Source: Laburnicola sp. R22_1 (Eukaryota; Ascomycota; Dothideomycetes; Pleosporales; Didymosphaeriaceae). From it: a stretch of DNA of 64,000 nucleotides. The stretch's first letter is position 1; each line of letters starts with the position of its first letter. The stretch is taken from positions 620,001 through 684,000 of the forward strand of contig JACONQ010000002.1 in the NCBI GenBank assembly GCA_014281115.1. Reading direction: 5' to 3'. The translations under genes and the position numbers were made by a program. The notes beneath the pieces were generated by a model. It was not told the origin of the DNA, made no database searches, and saw only the letters and a list, made by a program, of their open reading frames with translations. Below, one piece after another: positions 32,725-44,310 of this stretch.

Positions 32725-33785
32725 ATGGACAGCCTCTACCCAACCACGATCCTCCAGTGCCCGCAGCCTGACGCTACGCCCGCCATGATCTCGACACTCC
32801 CAAGCCTCACCCCGCCGCCCACCACGGACGGTCCCCCCCCCACCATTAAGATGGAGGACCTCCAGGTCCCCTTCTGCACACCGCCCGAGAGCGAGCCGGC
32901 CTCGAGCCCAGCACCCGCTGGCGCCGAGGGAAAGCCGGCGAAGAAGCGCAAGTCGTGGGGCCAGGTGCTCCCCGAACCCAAGACCAACCTGCCCCCGCGC
33001 AAGCGAGCCAAAACCGACGACGAGAAGGAGCAGCGCCGCATCGAGCGCGTCAAGCGAAACCGCCTGGCCGCCCACAACTCGCGCGAGCGCAAGCGGCAAG
33101 AGTACGAGCTCCTCCAGAACGAAAAGGACCAGATGGAGGCAGAACTCGTCGCCGCCCGGGCTAAGATCGCCCGCATGAGCACCGAGCTCAAGGCCTACCG
33201 CCAAAAGTACCCCGGCGAGGTCCCCGAGGCCGACCTGGACTTGGACCTCGATGCCTCTGTGTCGGAGTACGAGTCGTTTATGAGCCAGGCCACCACCATC
33301 TGCCCGGCCCAGACCACCACCTCCTCCTCGACCGGATTCCCTAGCCCACTCTCCATGACCATGGACAGCATAGACTCCCCACGCGATTCGTCGTGCACGC
33401 CCGAGACACCCAACTTCAGCGAGCCCGCCATTGACTTCGACCAGACACGATATCCTGCAGAGATATTGTGCGACCTGCAGTGTCGGTCGATGTCAACGTC
33501 ACGGGCCTCCCTGCCTGCAATATGGGCTTTCCTCTCGGCTTTCAATCTCACCCTACCCTGGACGACAAGCCTATTGACGATCTTTTCGACTTTGACCAGT
33601 TCCAAGACAACGACTTGGGAATTTCTACGGGCCTTGTTGACCACGACCCCTTCTTCACTCCCGCCCTCTTCGGCGGCCACCCCGCACTTGATTCTGACCT
33701 TTCTGACCATGTTGATGCAAAGCACTTCGACTTGCAGACAGCCCCTGGCGCAGCCTTTGCTAGCGACGGGGCTCTCGCAGCGTAG
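32725..33785 (+). CDS. hacA: bZIP transcription factor Hac1/HacA, unfolded-protein response
   Basis: Master regulator of the unfolded-protein response. It becomes active when Ire1 removes a non-spliceosomal intron from the mRNA. After removal of 33458-33477 the product is 346 aa, ending at 33783-33785. Without it, translation shifts frame and gives 411 aa, ending at 33960. The family block KKRKSWGQVLPEPKTNLPPR precedes the basic region, with NRLAAHNSRERKR (about residues 112-124) and a leucine-zipper-like helix to about residue 160. The junction after splicing reads TRYPAVSV, as in HacA of other fungi. The induced-form C-terminus is acidic and aromatic (DDLFDFDQFQDND), suited to activation. 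No spliceosomal intron is present. A seven-codon uORF lies just upstream. Confidence 0.96.
33447..33485 (+). promoter_or_regulatory. Ire1 splice sites: twin hairpins and 20-nt unconventional intron
   Basis: Two CTGCAG sites (33455-33460 and 33475-33480) each lie in a seven-base loop. The 5' hairpin has arms ACGATATC (33447-33454) and GATATTGT (33462-33469), eight pairs including one G-U, with loop CTGCAGA. The 3' hairpin has arms CGAC (33471-33474) and GTCG (33482-33485), with loop CTGCAGT. Cleavage after CTG in both loops removes 33458-33477, exactly 20 nt, and shifts the frame. The 20-nt size and CTG|CAG sites agree with Aspergillus hacA. Confidence 0.95.
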
Positions 33786-34645
33786 TGCTAATCTCAAATC
33801 GGTCGCTTGGTCATTAAAGGGTGCGAGACGGGCTAGCCTTGATGGCGGCAGGAACAGGCGTTTACGGTCACTTCGGTCTAGGCAAACACAGGGTCGACGG
33901 AAAGGGTCTTTGGCATTGCGTAGGGAGATTGTTCAAATATTGAACGGCATGGAGTCATGAAAACGGTTTGGGTTCTTGATTGAACTACTGTAACAACATA
34001 CATGTAGTTGCTGGTGAATGTGATGGGGCTTCTCTGGATAGGAAATGTACCAAGGGCTGGTGCCGTTCATATATAGCGAATCAAACCACACTTCACATCA
34101 TTTATGCTTGTTACTGCTGGACCTACGTGATGTTCTGGCTCTTGCTATCCATTGCTGCTCTATTTTCCTCGTTGCTGGAATCATTCGACGTGGCCTATTC
34201 GCCTGACTGTCGTCCAGCCTTCGTATAGGGCGCCTGGGGGCCTTTTCTCAGCTGATGTGTGCTTTTGGTGCGTATTCGCTTGTCTCGTGTCGGGCCCGCA
34301 CTTCTCGCGTCAGCGCCAGGCCCAGCTACATGCAGCTCATAACATGTACTACACACCATCGTATCTGAACATCATCACCAATAATGACAAAGCAGATGCA
34401 TGTCCCGTTCATTCCATTGGGTTGATTTAATTATGCATACCTTCCAGATACCAGGAGGCATCGTCTAGATCGACGTCCATCCATTCCATGCCTTGCTTCC
34501 GGTGCAATCAATGCCTTTTTCATCCAGCCTTACTTGCCACCTCCCTCTCAACTCGACTCGAGGAATCGCAAAGGCTCGACTCCGTCCAGCCATCCTAATC
34601 TCCGTCCGTCCACCTACGCATGCTCCCATATAGGCATCACACCGT
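33786..34645. other. HAC1 3' region and intergenic DNA
   Basis: 33786-33960 is coding only in the unspliced HAC1 message. The rest is 3' flank between convergent genes, with no other gene seen. Confidence 0.5.
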
Positions 34646-35203
34646 CTACGACTTGGTAACCTGATCAACGGAAGGGGGCTTATTTGAGTCCTCCCCCGGA
34701 GCGCCCTGGTTGGTGCCGGTCGAGCCGCCGCCTGAGGCGTTCATTCCTTCGAGTGCTATGTGCATGTCGTGTCAGCGGTGCGAACGAGGGCGCGTGAGAG
34801 GAGATGACGTAGCCGTACCTGCGCCTTTCTCGCCTTCGGGCATGGGGGCGACGTGCTGCGTGTGCTTGAGCGTCGTCTGTGAGGTGGTAGATGCGTTAGT
34901 ACTCGTGTCTCTCTCTGGAATTCGAAGGAGCGCCGAGGGGAAGATGACTGTGCCTTCAGCATAGGACTAGGATGCGAGGACCATGCTGGTACGGTAGGTA
35001 GCTGTTTCGCGTACCCAACACGCCTAGTCCTACGCAGTACCTAAACGAGGCACAGTGCATCCTCCCTCTCCCCCTCACCAACAAAACGAACAAAACATGA
35101 AACACAGGAATCAAAGACTCACATCGCCTGATGCGCCATGTACGAGGTTCTCGCCCGCCTCAATGGGGCCGTTGTCAGAGGATCCCTCTCCGTTGCGAGG
35201 CAT
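34646..35203 (-). CDS. Small acidic/polar conserved-style protein, 82 aa
   Basis: Function unknown. Three exons: 35203-35123, 34876-34819 and 34755-34646. Intron 1 is 246 nt (GTGAGT to ACAG) and intron 2 is 63 nt (GTACGG to ATAG); phases agree. The product starts MPRNGEGSSDNGPIEAGENL and ends PPSVDQVTKS, and is rich in Gly, Ser and Asn. It has no signal peptide, membrane segment or cysteine. Small, disordered proteins of this style (MPRNG start, LEGMNASG motif) are common in dothideomycete genomes and are sometimes stress-induced, but I cannot name a family. Confidence 0.65.
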
Positions 35204-35682
35204 GCTGGATAGTTGGTATGTGAGGTAGGGAAGCGGGCAAAAGAAGTGATTTGAGTCGATTGCTTTTTCTTCTTGTTATCGTTGTTGCTCGTGTGTTAAC
35301 CTTCCCCACGACGTTGTGCTAGTTTTCTTATAGCTTTGCAGTAAGAGCACAGGGACAGCGTGACGTCATGATGATGTTCAAGGTGATGGAGCGACGAGGA
35401 CACACATGAGCTCCAGATCAACCATGGTCTGTTTGAACGGCCATGGTGATCGTTTGAGCGTTTGCTGGGGTTGGTACTCGCGTGATGCATGGCTGTCCCG
35501 AGTAAACGAGATACACAGTCCGATGGGGCAGAGCTAACGCTGCCCATTGCTTGCATTGATGCCTAAGTCTATAGTACAAGAGAAGATGTTTGAGACTGTT
35601 GAAATTGTGGTGCAAAGGAGAGGCGTCCTGTCCTGTGCCCCACGTCCTGCAGAAGAGAATCCATGCCCTCCCAGACTGTGCC
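35204..35682. other. Intergenic region
   Basis: 479 bp between the start of the 82-aa protein gene and the end of the FAD oxidoreductase gene. No gene seen; probably the promoter of the former. Confidence 0.5.
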
Positions 35683-37157
35683 CTACGATGGAAGGACCAG
35701 CGCAGAAATGTTGGCAGACGGGCTGCGCCCTTCTATGAGCTCCGAAACGACAAGGCCAGTTCCCGGGGCTTGACATATTCCCCAAGCGCCATGACCAGCT
35801 GCCAGGAACACACCTCCTTTGCCTGCTTCACGAGTCCTCAGGCCACCACCGAGGTTCTTGTCTGGTATGCGACATACGAGGGGGCGTCCGCTTGCTGTCA
35901 CGGGTCTGAAGCACTGAATTGCAAGTCAGCATGCAGATGTTCTAAGGGTTTTCAAAACGATGTGACCTACCAAAGTTTCCCTCAAAACTTCTATGGGCTT
36001 TCCATCGACGGCGCCAATCATTTCTGCAGCACATTTCTTCAGCTGCTCAATTGCCTCCGGCTTCAGTTTGACATCTGAAGCGTTCTCGGGTAAGGGGATC
36101 ATGGTGCTGTTCAGGCCCGAGAGATACAGCTCCCCACCTATCCTCGAAAACAGTTCAGGCGAAAAGCCAATATCGTCTGTTGCAAACAGAGCATGGCAGA
36201 CTTCAGCGTCCGCCTGTTCTTGAGTGTGGAAAGGGTTGCGCACGAGGAGTGAGTGGCCGGCCAGGGAGGAGATCGGTATTCGAACGTCAGACTTTGGGAA
36301 GAGGGCGGAGAATACGCGGGGGGTCCAGCATCCTGAGCTAATGACCAGACGACTGCATGGTACTGTTGGTGGTTAGCTACAACCGCAATTGACGAAGAGC
36401 TGTCGCATACGCTCGGTCTCTGTGCCGTCTTGACTTATCCGTACGCCATTCAGCTGATTGTCCGTGTCTCTCGAGACTGATATAGCCCTCGCGGGATGGT
36501 GCAATCGAACTCCCCTCTCTAGACACCTCTCCCTTAGCCATTGACAGAACCGCAATGGATCACTGTGGTGCGTTAGCGAAACTCCATCGCCTTTTTAGAA
36601 AGTCCAACTCACACCTGCGCGACTGTGCCTTCTTTGCTTATGAACTCCATGCCCTCTTTCGCCTTCAACCACACCGGCCCTTTTCCACTCGAGCTGCTCT
36701 CCGAGTGCGTCGCCTGCGCCCGGCTCGTCCCATCAGCCAGCCAGTCCTCCCCACTGCCACCAACAGCCGACTCGGAATCCTGGCTCAAGGATATCCCAGT
36801 GCTGAGAGCGTATCCCCATGTCCTTCGGCCATGGTACGTATCGGCGAGTTCTTTGTGGAGCTTGAAGGAAAGGGCACCGAGCGAAGCACTCGAGGGTGCG
36901 AACCCTGTGCAAGCAATAAGCCAAAGCTACGAAGAATGGGGATGACCTCGGCGTTGAGCGAACGTACAATCAGCGGCCAGAAATCCACCTGCGAAGCCCG
37001 ACGCACATTGGAAAAGTTGGGCGCTCGAGTCGACCAGGTGAATACTCTCAGGCTTCGTATTTCCAGACTGGGAAATATAGTATGCAGTACAAAAGCCAAT
37101 GATTCCCGCTCCCAGGATCACAGTATCGCCGTTGTTCTTGTTCTCGTTCTCGTTCAT
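35683..37157 (-). CDS. FAD-dependent oxidoreductase, DAO family (TDA3-like)
   Basis: Five exons: 37157-36968, 36904-36613, 36562-36411, 36362-35971 and 35913-35683; 418 aa. Introns are 48-63 nt with GTACGT, GTGAGT, GTATGC and GTAGGT donors. The N-terminal dinucleotide-binding motif GAGIIGFCTAYY sits at about residue 16. Further D-amino-acid-oxidase-like features are GGFLAADWFAPS after the first helix, ISSGCWTPRVFS in the middle, and the C-terminal FAD motif GHGAWGICQAPGTG. This arrangement matches fungal TDA3-type FAD oxidoreductases, whose substrate is not known with certainty. No targeting signal is seen. The N-terminus is unusually rich in Asn/Glu/Lys (MNENENKNN). Confidence 0.86.
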
Positions 37158-37638
37158 GGTGGGCGGTTGCGCGGGGCAAGGAGGGGCAGGCGCGAAGGAG
37201 CACTGTGAGGCCAAAGTTTATAAAGACGCGGCACGGTGCTAGGGACGGACGCGTTACGCAAGGATGGTTGCCCCCGGCCGGCCGACGCGTGACCTAATGT
37301 GGCCTGATCAGTTTTCTAGACACACGACCTGGCATCCGAAGTCCATCTTTTCCATACGCTGGTTATATGCGTTTATTGTGATACAGCCTTGGAACCGTCA
37401 TACGTCGTAGAACCCGCTAGCTTTGTGGACAGCGGGACGCCATTCTATGCCGACCAATGCCGCGTCCGGAGACCATGAGTGAGATGGACGCATGCGATTC
37501 AAGTTTGCTATCGTCATACACATTATCTCATGCGCTCTGAAAGAATACCCAGACTAGCAACCCGTTACCGCTGTGTTCAACCAACGACAACGGACCAATG
37601 TTACAACAGCCCACTACTCAATCCATGCGTCCACACAT
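37158..37638. other. Intergenic region
   Basis: 481 bp upstream of the FAD oxidoreductase gene and downstream of the next minus-strand gene. No feature seen. Confidence 0.5.
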
Positions 37639-39214
37639 CTAGCCCCCCAAGCTCTTGTTCATTACCCGCAGCGAGAGTTCAAAGTCTGCCCTCATGCCTA
37701 TAAGAATATCCTCGTCCTCGAGGGAGATGCCACCTCTCGCCGACATATCGTCACGGGAGCAAAGATACTGCTCATCTTCGATTCCCCCGCGATAGATCGG
37801 GCCAGCATAAGCGCGGACGATGTCCTGCGGAACCTTCTTATCATCTACAGGTGAGTGCAGCTTATCGTCGAATGAAGGTTTGGGAAGCTCTTTGAGCGTG
37901 ACCAGCAGTTTAGCTTCGGATACATCTTCTTTCGGAACCGTCAAATCGGTCGTTTCGGTCGTCGCAGCTTCACTCTTATCAACCGACTGGCAAGAATCCG
38001 CCGTCGCATCTCTGCTGTCATGGTAGCCGATGCCATCACAACACTGTGATTCGCGACTCCGATCCTGCCGGCCTTGCCTTTGGGTCGTTTCCCCGTCAGC
38101 GATGTCATCATCATCCCACACGATGTACGCCATTTCGTCACCGTAGTCGTTGGAGCCTCTTGGACTCTGCGCGCCGGGCTTGAGGGGTCTGTCGTTGAGG
38201 GCAGGTGAGGAAGTCTCGTTGAAGGCGGCTGGTTCAGGCGTCCCACAAACTTGTACGCCAACTGGTACAGACGGTTTGCCAGAATCCACAGTCGTGACAA
38301 CTGCATCTACAATCTCAAAAGTAGGGAACCCGCTTTCACTAAGTAATGTGGCGGTGCGTTCGCAGTCCTTTTCATCGGGAACAACGGCCATGTCAAAGTA
38401 ACCTGTCTGGTCCTCTTGTTGTATGGATGGGGCTGAAGGAGACGCAACCATGATCCCCGGAGCCGCAAGGTCCTCAAACGGTATGTTGGTGCCAGGCATT
38501 GGCGTAGGAAGCGGGTCGACTACGGCGTTGATCGTTACACGGCTTAGGCAACGGTCTCCTCTGGTAGCATTGCTGATGATAGATTCCTGAACAGACGCCC
38601 TCTGCAGCGGGGCTGGCGAGTCCGGGACTGTTCCGACTGTGAAGGTAGACAAGCCAGGTGGTGTATGTTGGAACACCGGGGTGGAATGGCGACTCGACAA
38701 CGGGACAGTGATGGGTGACGAACGATTGACTCTCATACTGGAGGAAGAGGAAGTCGTACGTGTCATCGGATCGAACACAGGTTCATCCGCGGGAGATGCT
38801 TCGAAGTCAAGCGCAAGCGGAGGCATCTCCTTGGTGGGTGTATGTGGAGTCTCCGTTTTGGAGGGCTCCTCTTCGTTCCTCTTTGCATGACTTTGGGCAG
38901 AATGTATGCTACGGAGAGACTTCATGCTCCGCAGCGAGCCCAGAAGTCGTTGGCGCCTCGATGGGCTATCTCTGGCGGGCGATACATGGCCGTCGGCTTG
39001 ATCTATGCCAAACGCTTCGAGAGCGGAGCGTATCGCCTTCGGAGGCGTGGATGGGAGGTTGTTGTTGGGCTCGACCGGACTAGAGCTGTTAGTGTATGTT
39101 ACTTTAGCTGGCACAAGAGTCATACTGGGAGGAGGTCTGCACGTTCTCTTTATCGAAAGAATAGAGCCCAGAGAGACTCTTCTTGGTCCGGACGGCGAGG
39201 CGTTTGAGACTCAT
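37639..39214 (-). CDS. Ser/Pro/Asp-rich protein of unknown function
   Basis: Two exons, 39214-39126 and 39085-37639, with a 40-nt intron (GTATGA donor, ACTAAC branch, AACAG acceptor); 511 aa. The start MSLKRLAVRTKKSLSGLYSF is basic and looks conserved. It is followed by KAIRSALEAFGID and RQRLLGSLRSMKSLRS, the latter a basic amphipathic stretch. The middle is disordered and Ser/Thr/Pro-rich. The C-terminus has ordered-looking blocks (MAYIVWDDDDI, YAGPIYRGGIEDEQYL, FELSLRVMNKSL). No enzyme motif, signal or membrane segment is visible. It is divergent from RSC7. Confidence 0.72.
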
Positions 39215-39886
39215 CTTTGGCCCTATGCACTACTTTGTCGAACCACCGAGCGCGGAACTGTGCGGGTGGAGAGGAGGAACAAGACTGTTGCAGATCGAGC
39301 TTTGGCAACATGTCCAGTTTCTCCACGGGCAGCTGCATGTGTTTGGCAACCAACTGGTGGCACTTGCACCACATGGGCTTTGCCCATAGCAGCTACCACG
39401 GAAGGCGAGGAAAGACATGATGGCGAGCAAAGGCAGTAGCTGTTGTATTGCGACTCCAGTCCACAGTTCTTCCCTCGAACCTTTGGTGCCTATTTCCAGA
39501 CTTGGATGGGGTGAAGGCAAGAGGCACTGGGCGGTGCGATAATTCATGAGCCTCGCGCTTTACAAGACTCACAGGACAAAAGTCCAAGTACCATGTGTTA
39601 GCCTAGGATAGGGAATAAACATCTTAAGTTGAATATACTCTAACTTTTTAGCCAAAGACCTCACGAATTGTTGCACCGCCTGGTGGGGGTCGTTGGAACG
39701 CTGGAACGTTGGAAAGGGTAGTTGCACGTGACGCGCGTGTGGTCCGTGCCAGCAACCTACCTATAGCGCAACTGGCGCGTCGGATCCCCAGACTGTCACC
39801 ACCGCGCCTTTCACTCTAGGCCCGAGGCCTTGTATTCACTCAGCACTATTAATTGCGCGACTGCCAAGCAACGACTGCTTCCAAGC
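39215..39886. other. Divergent promoter region
   Basis: 672 bp between the unknown Ser/Pro-rich gene and RSC7. A short frame with MWCKCHQ overlaps the first exon in another frame and is a shadow. No other feature is seen. Confidence 0.5.
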
Positions 39887-41422
39887 ATGGCGCGCAATCG
39901 ACCTTCGCGCGCAGCTGCTCGTCGCAGCACACCCGCGACACCACTCCCGGACGACGTCGAGGACGTGGAAGGCGTGGAAGACGACGGAATGGTCGACGTA
40001 CCCGAATCGCGCGCCGAAACGCCCGCTGAGGAGGAGGAGGCCGGCACGCCTGCGCAAGAGTCTGAGGAGGAAGAGAAGGTCGCCTCGGAGCGCTCCGCCT
40101 CGCCCGTCATCACGTTGCCGCGCAAGAAACGTCTCGGTCGACCGCCTAAGAATCGTCCGCCGGACTGGAACGTGATAGCCGACGATGGCTCCCAGTCGGG
40201 CACTCCGGTGAAGCGCAAACGAGGTCGTCCGGCTGGGGGAGGGTTCCGAGGGCGTCCCAAGGGCGGTCCCGCGCAAGCCACCCGCGTCGCCGTTGACAAG
40301 GAGGGTACCATGATGGATGTAGTCAACGACGAGGTCGACCTGCCTGAAGACCCGGACGGCGAGAAGAAGGTCGACAAATCAGGCAATCTCCAGGACGGTC
40401 GAGACTACCGCGTGCGCGTCTTCACCATCGCCGGCCGAGGAGATAGACTGTACATGTTGTCTACTGAACCAGCGCGATGCTGTGGCTTCCGAGACAGCTA
40501 CCTGTTCTTCACCAAGCACATGCAGCTCTACAAGGTCATCATCGACGATACAGAGAAGAGAGATCTGATTGAACGCGACATCATACCTCATTCCTACAAA
40601 GGCCGTGCCATTGGCGTTGTCACAGCCCGCTCAGTGTTCAGAGAGTTTGGTGCGCGCATCGTTATTGGGGGCAAGAAAGTCACAGATGATTACTACGAGG
40701 CGGCTGCACGCGAACGAGGTGATGTCGAGGGAGAGTTGGCAGAACCACACGATAAACTGCCGCCGCCCGGTGAGCCGTACAACAAGAACCAATATGTCGC
40801 GTGGCACGGTGCTAGTAGTGTCTATCATACTGGAGCACCCAGCGTTCCTTTAGCAAATGGCAAACCGGTGCCTGGGAAGCGGAAGGTCAACATAACCTCC
40901 GCCAATTGGCAGTTTGAGCACGCCAGCTCCGCTAGGTAAGCAGACAACTGCCTGCTGTGTATAGTTTCATACCATATTAATTTTTGTCACAGTCGCTTCA
41001 ATTCAAAGCTTTCCGCTCTGCGGAGAGCTAATATGCAAGGTATCTACGATCCGCACACGAACTTGATGTGTTATCCGAGGACAACACAACCAACCCATGC
41101 AAAATGGGAGGAAGTTTCCAAAGACGAAAGCGATGTACCACCGCTCGTCCGCAAGCACTATCTCGTCGTCGATACCTATGTTCAGAAACCGCCATACGCC
41201 AGTCTGGGACTACCAGGCCCGGATGCTGACTTCCTTGATGTCGGTCCAAACGGATTGCCCAATTTGGAAGATGAGGAAATTCAATCCATGACAATGGAGG
41301 CACGAGAGGCATATGTGCAGGCGAAGCAGGACGAAGAATGGTGGAGGGACCAGTTTCATTCCGAGACGATTGACGGTGCCAGGCCGAAACTGAAGATAGG
41401 ATTTACAGGCGTTCCGGTTTAA
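39887..41422 (+). CDS. RSC7: Rsc7/Swp82-family chromatin-remodelling subunit
   Basis: Subunit of the RSC (or SWI/SNF) nucleosome-remodelling complex, nuclear. Two exons, 39887-40935 and 40993-41422, with a 57-nt intron (GTAAGC to CACAG); 492 aa. AT-hook-like motifs KKRLGRPPKNRP, KRKRGRPAGG and FRGRPKGG occupy the first 130 residues after an acidic stretch. The conserved core runs from DYRVRVFTIAGRGDRLYMLS through CCGFRDSYLFF to GRAIGVVTARSVFREFGARI. A second block, NSKLSALRRANMQGIYDPHT, straddles the start of exon 2. The frame extends upstream to an ATG at 39830, but MARNRPSRAAARRS is the natural start. Confidence 0.93.
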
Positions 41423-41977
41423 GCTCAATGGTTGTGGGGAGGCTATATGTCTGGTAACAAAATGAGTACGACGTCCCCCGGCATTGGCCTTGCTGTACAC
41501 GACAGCTGTATGATTACTGAAGAAACGCAGTGATTATTTTTGACTTAGAGATACCAAAGGCCATGGTTTGGGACGGTGTAGGCAGGACTATGATTAGAAG
41601 ATACGCTATATGCTGATAGATTTTCCATTTCCCAAGTACTTGCCCCCTACGGTCGAGGCTATGTCTTCGTTCTCCCAAGATTTCTTTGTCCGTGCCGAGA
41701 TCGTACTGTGGCGGTCAGCCTCTCATCACTCTTACGGGATTCACAGATAAAGGACCACCACGTGCACAGGCGCCACTCTCAAGAACGACAAAGAAATACT
41801 ATCTCGGCATCGCAGCCGCTCGCCGTGGAAACAGAGCCCTGGGACCGGTATTTCCAATCTTCAAGACAAAGACTTGAGCCACCGTTATCATGGCTCACCC
41901 ATATCCGATTCCGTGGATTGAGCCGGTAGCAAACATCGGCCACAGTCACTCTTTTACGACATTTGAAGTTGAGCAAC
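41423..41977. other. Intergenic region
   Basis: 555 bp between RSC7 and the seven-TM gene. Short open frames only. Confidence 0.5.
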
Positions 41978-44310
41978 ATGCCTCTAGGGCAATTTACGAA
42001 TCAGACTCAGGTGAAGTGCACGGCGCCTTTACTCGACGAGGCGCTTTTTTCAAAGTCCGGTGGATGTACGTATGCCTCAGAGGATGTGGGCAGAACAGGC
42101 GTTAACGTGGAACGACAGATACAGTCGGACGATATTGTGGTCTCGGATCCTTCGAAGATGGGACGACATGCTGCTTCCCCTGTCCGATCCAGGACTGGCT
42201 CTATCCTCAAGGTAATCTTCCTACACTTTGGACGCATCAGTGGTTAACAGGTGGTCCAGAGTGGCAACAACAACTTCGTGTTCCAAACTATCTCTCCATC
42301 CTCTCCGTAGTCCTCTGCCTCTTCCTCCTACTCTCTTTCGCCGTCCTACCCGCTGACACTACGCACCGGCACTACTTGTCCGTCGGTCTTCTCTTTCCGG
42401 TCTTATTCATCTCGCTCTCCTTCGCCGTTCCGGTCTTTACAAACCCCTCCATGTGCTACGACGCTATTACGCCTCATGACATGAAATCCTCCGTTTCGTG
42501 CGCGTGGACAGGTTCGCTTGTTACGATCGGCGGCTTGGGAAGCGTCGTCTGGGTCTTCCTGCGGAGTCTGTGGCTGCATATCAGGATCTTTTGGGATAGA
42601 GATCCGGGGAGGAGGTTCAAATGGGGAAGCATCATCGTTGGTACAGTGTTACCTTTGGTGTTTCTGATTGCGGTACTGGCTGCTACCGGGTTCAGTTATC
42701 GCATGGGGCAGACGTGCCTACCCAACCATGAGAACGCCATCATAACATTCTGGGTGTGGCTTGTTCTGTTCGCTATCTTGGCTTTTCTTTTGCAGGCTGT
42801 TACCACGGGATATTGCTTCTATGTCTACGTGCGCTCGCTGCGTCGCGAACGGCGAGCTTCTGCAATCGATTCCTTCCAAAGGGGACAGGCGAGACAAAAG
42901 ATGGAGACCTGGAGTAACGTCAAGAGGCTGTTTCTGCTACAATGGAGGAACATCCTTGTTAGCGTCTTCGTTATTATCGGGAGTATCAGCTTCTTCATCG
43001 TGTTCTGGACGCAAGACTCGAAGCTGGGACGCGTATTCAATGACCCGAATAACATCAAGCCCGTCAAGACGTGGATTATATGCCAAACCCTCAGTATGGG
43101 TGATAAAGAAGAATGCAGGAGATATGTCAAGAACTTCACGGTAGACCAAGCCGCGGTGCTCGTCTCGCTGATCCTGGCCTCTGTAAGTTCTCTCCCAAAC
43201 TCTCGCCAGTATCCTCATGTTATACTATCAGCACAGTTGACTGCCGTCGACGATGCTGCCGTGAAGAAAGTCGACGACGAAATCATCGTTATTTTGTGTA
43301 TATTTTGTTACTACCACTGTGTGCTAGGTACTGGGTTTTAGTGCCTCCTGTTTTACTCCTCTCTGTGTATGGTGCGGACTCGACCTTAGTTAGAATCTCC
43401 ACACGACGAAGATGTTCAATACTATCAGCACAGTGTACTAACAATCCAACAGCTCGTCGGAATATCCATCTTCATTCTCCTCTTCCGCCTCTCCATGGTC
43501 AAAGCCTGGGTCGCTCTCTTCCGCCGCCTCACCCACCTCGCTTTCCACCAAGGCCGCCCACCCACCCCCCAACTCACATCCCTCGAAAACCCCGACCAAT
43601 ACCAGTCGCGGTCCCCACGAAAACTCTTCTCCGCCTTCAACAGCGACGCTACCTCCGCATCCAGCTCCTCAAACGAGCAGAGCACCGGCTCGGGCGGCGA
43701 AAGAGCCGAACCCGGCACAGAACTGGGCAGCATGGAAAAGCCACCAACCTTCGAGCGCGTTACAAGCGATACAGGGTTGATCACGCCGCCTAATGTCCAG
43801 CGGTTTGATCCCTTCGGAGGCAGTTGGAGCTCACAGGCTGCCCCGAGGTCGACTTCGCGCACTGCAACGCCGACAATCCCAGAAGACGAGGTCGCTCCGC
43901 ACATCCAACCCTCCACCCGCCGTCTCTCACAGATACAACCCGACCTCGATGGTTTCCTGCCCCACTCGTACACTCCGTCGCGCGAAGCGCCGTCTCCACC
44001 TCCGCGCCCGTCGTCTGTCATGTCTGCAATGGCGAAACAGCGGCCGGTGCAGCGGTTTTCGAAGGCGACTACCGTAGCGGAGAGAAACTATGCGCAGTCC
44101 AATGCGGCTGTTCAACGGACGGCGTCGAGTAAGGTTAGAGGTAGGATAAGTGCGCCCCTTCCGGCGAGCTTTGTGCACGTGAACGGGGCATTCTTGGAGA
44201 GGAGGGATAGCGCGAGTGGGCAGTTGAAGATGGGGAGGGGAATGAGGGAGGAAGAAGAGCAGAGGGGAGATCAAGAGGAGAAGGACAGGAATGGGAGTTT
44301 CGGGGTGTAG
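41978..44310 (+). CDS. Seven-transmembrane receptor-like protein with Cys-rich ectodomain
   Basis: Four exons: 41978-42065, 42119-42211, 42251-43182 and 43453-44310; 656 aa. Introns are 53, 39 and 270 nt. The short N-terminal ectodomain has an N-glycosylation sequon (NQT) and the cysteine block TTCCFPCPIQDWLYP, typical of a fungal GPCR-like family often annotated as Frizzled/Smoothened-like. Seven hydrophobic helices follow: YLSILSVVLCLFLLLSF; LLFPVLFISLSFAV; LVTIGGLGSVVWVFL; GTVLPLVFLIAVLAATGF; ITFWVWLVLFAILAFLL; ILVSVFVIIGSISFFIVFW; and one split by the last intron. A long Ser/Pro-rich cytoplasmic tail ends the chain. Ligand and G-protein coupling are unknown. Confidence 0.8.
43222..43434 (+). 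repeat. 16-bp direct repeat inside the third intron
   Basis: ATACTATCAGCACAGT occurs at 43222-43237 and 43419-43434, 197 bp apart, with weaker matching outside (ATGTT before each copy). Both lie in the 270-nt intron 43183-43452. The second copy is near the branch site and acceptor in use. Confidence 0.85.

Noticed and set aside
39150..39374. 74-codon minus-strand frame (MWCKCHQ...)
   Set aside because: Overlaps the first exon of the 511-aa gene in another frame. The spliced MSLKRLAVRTKK product is more coherent.
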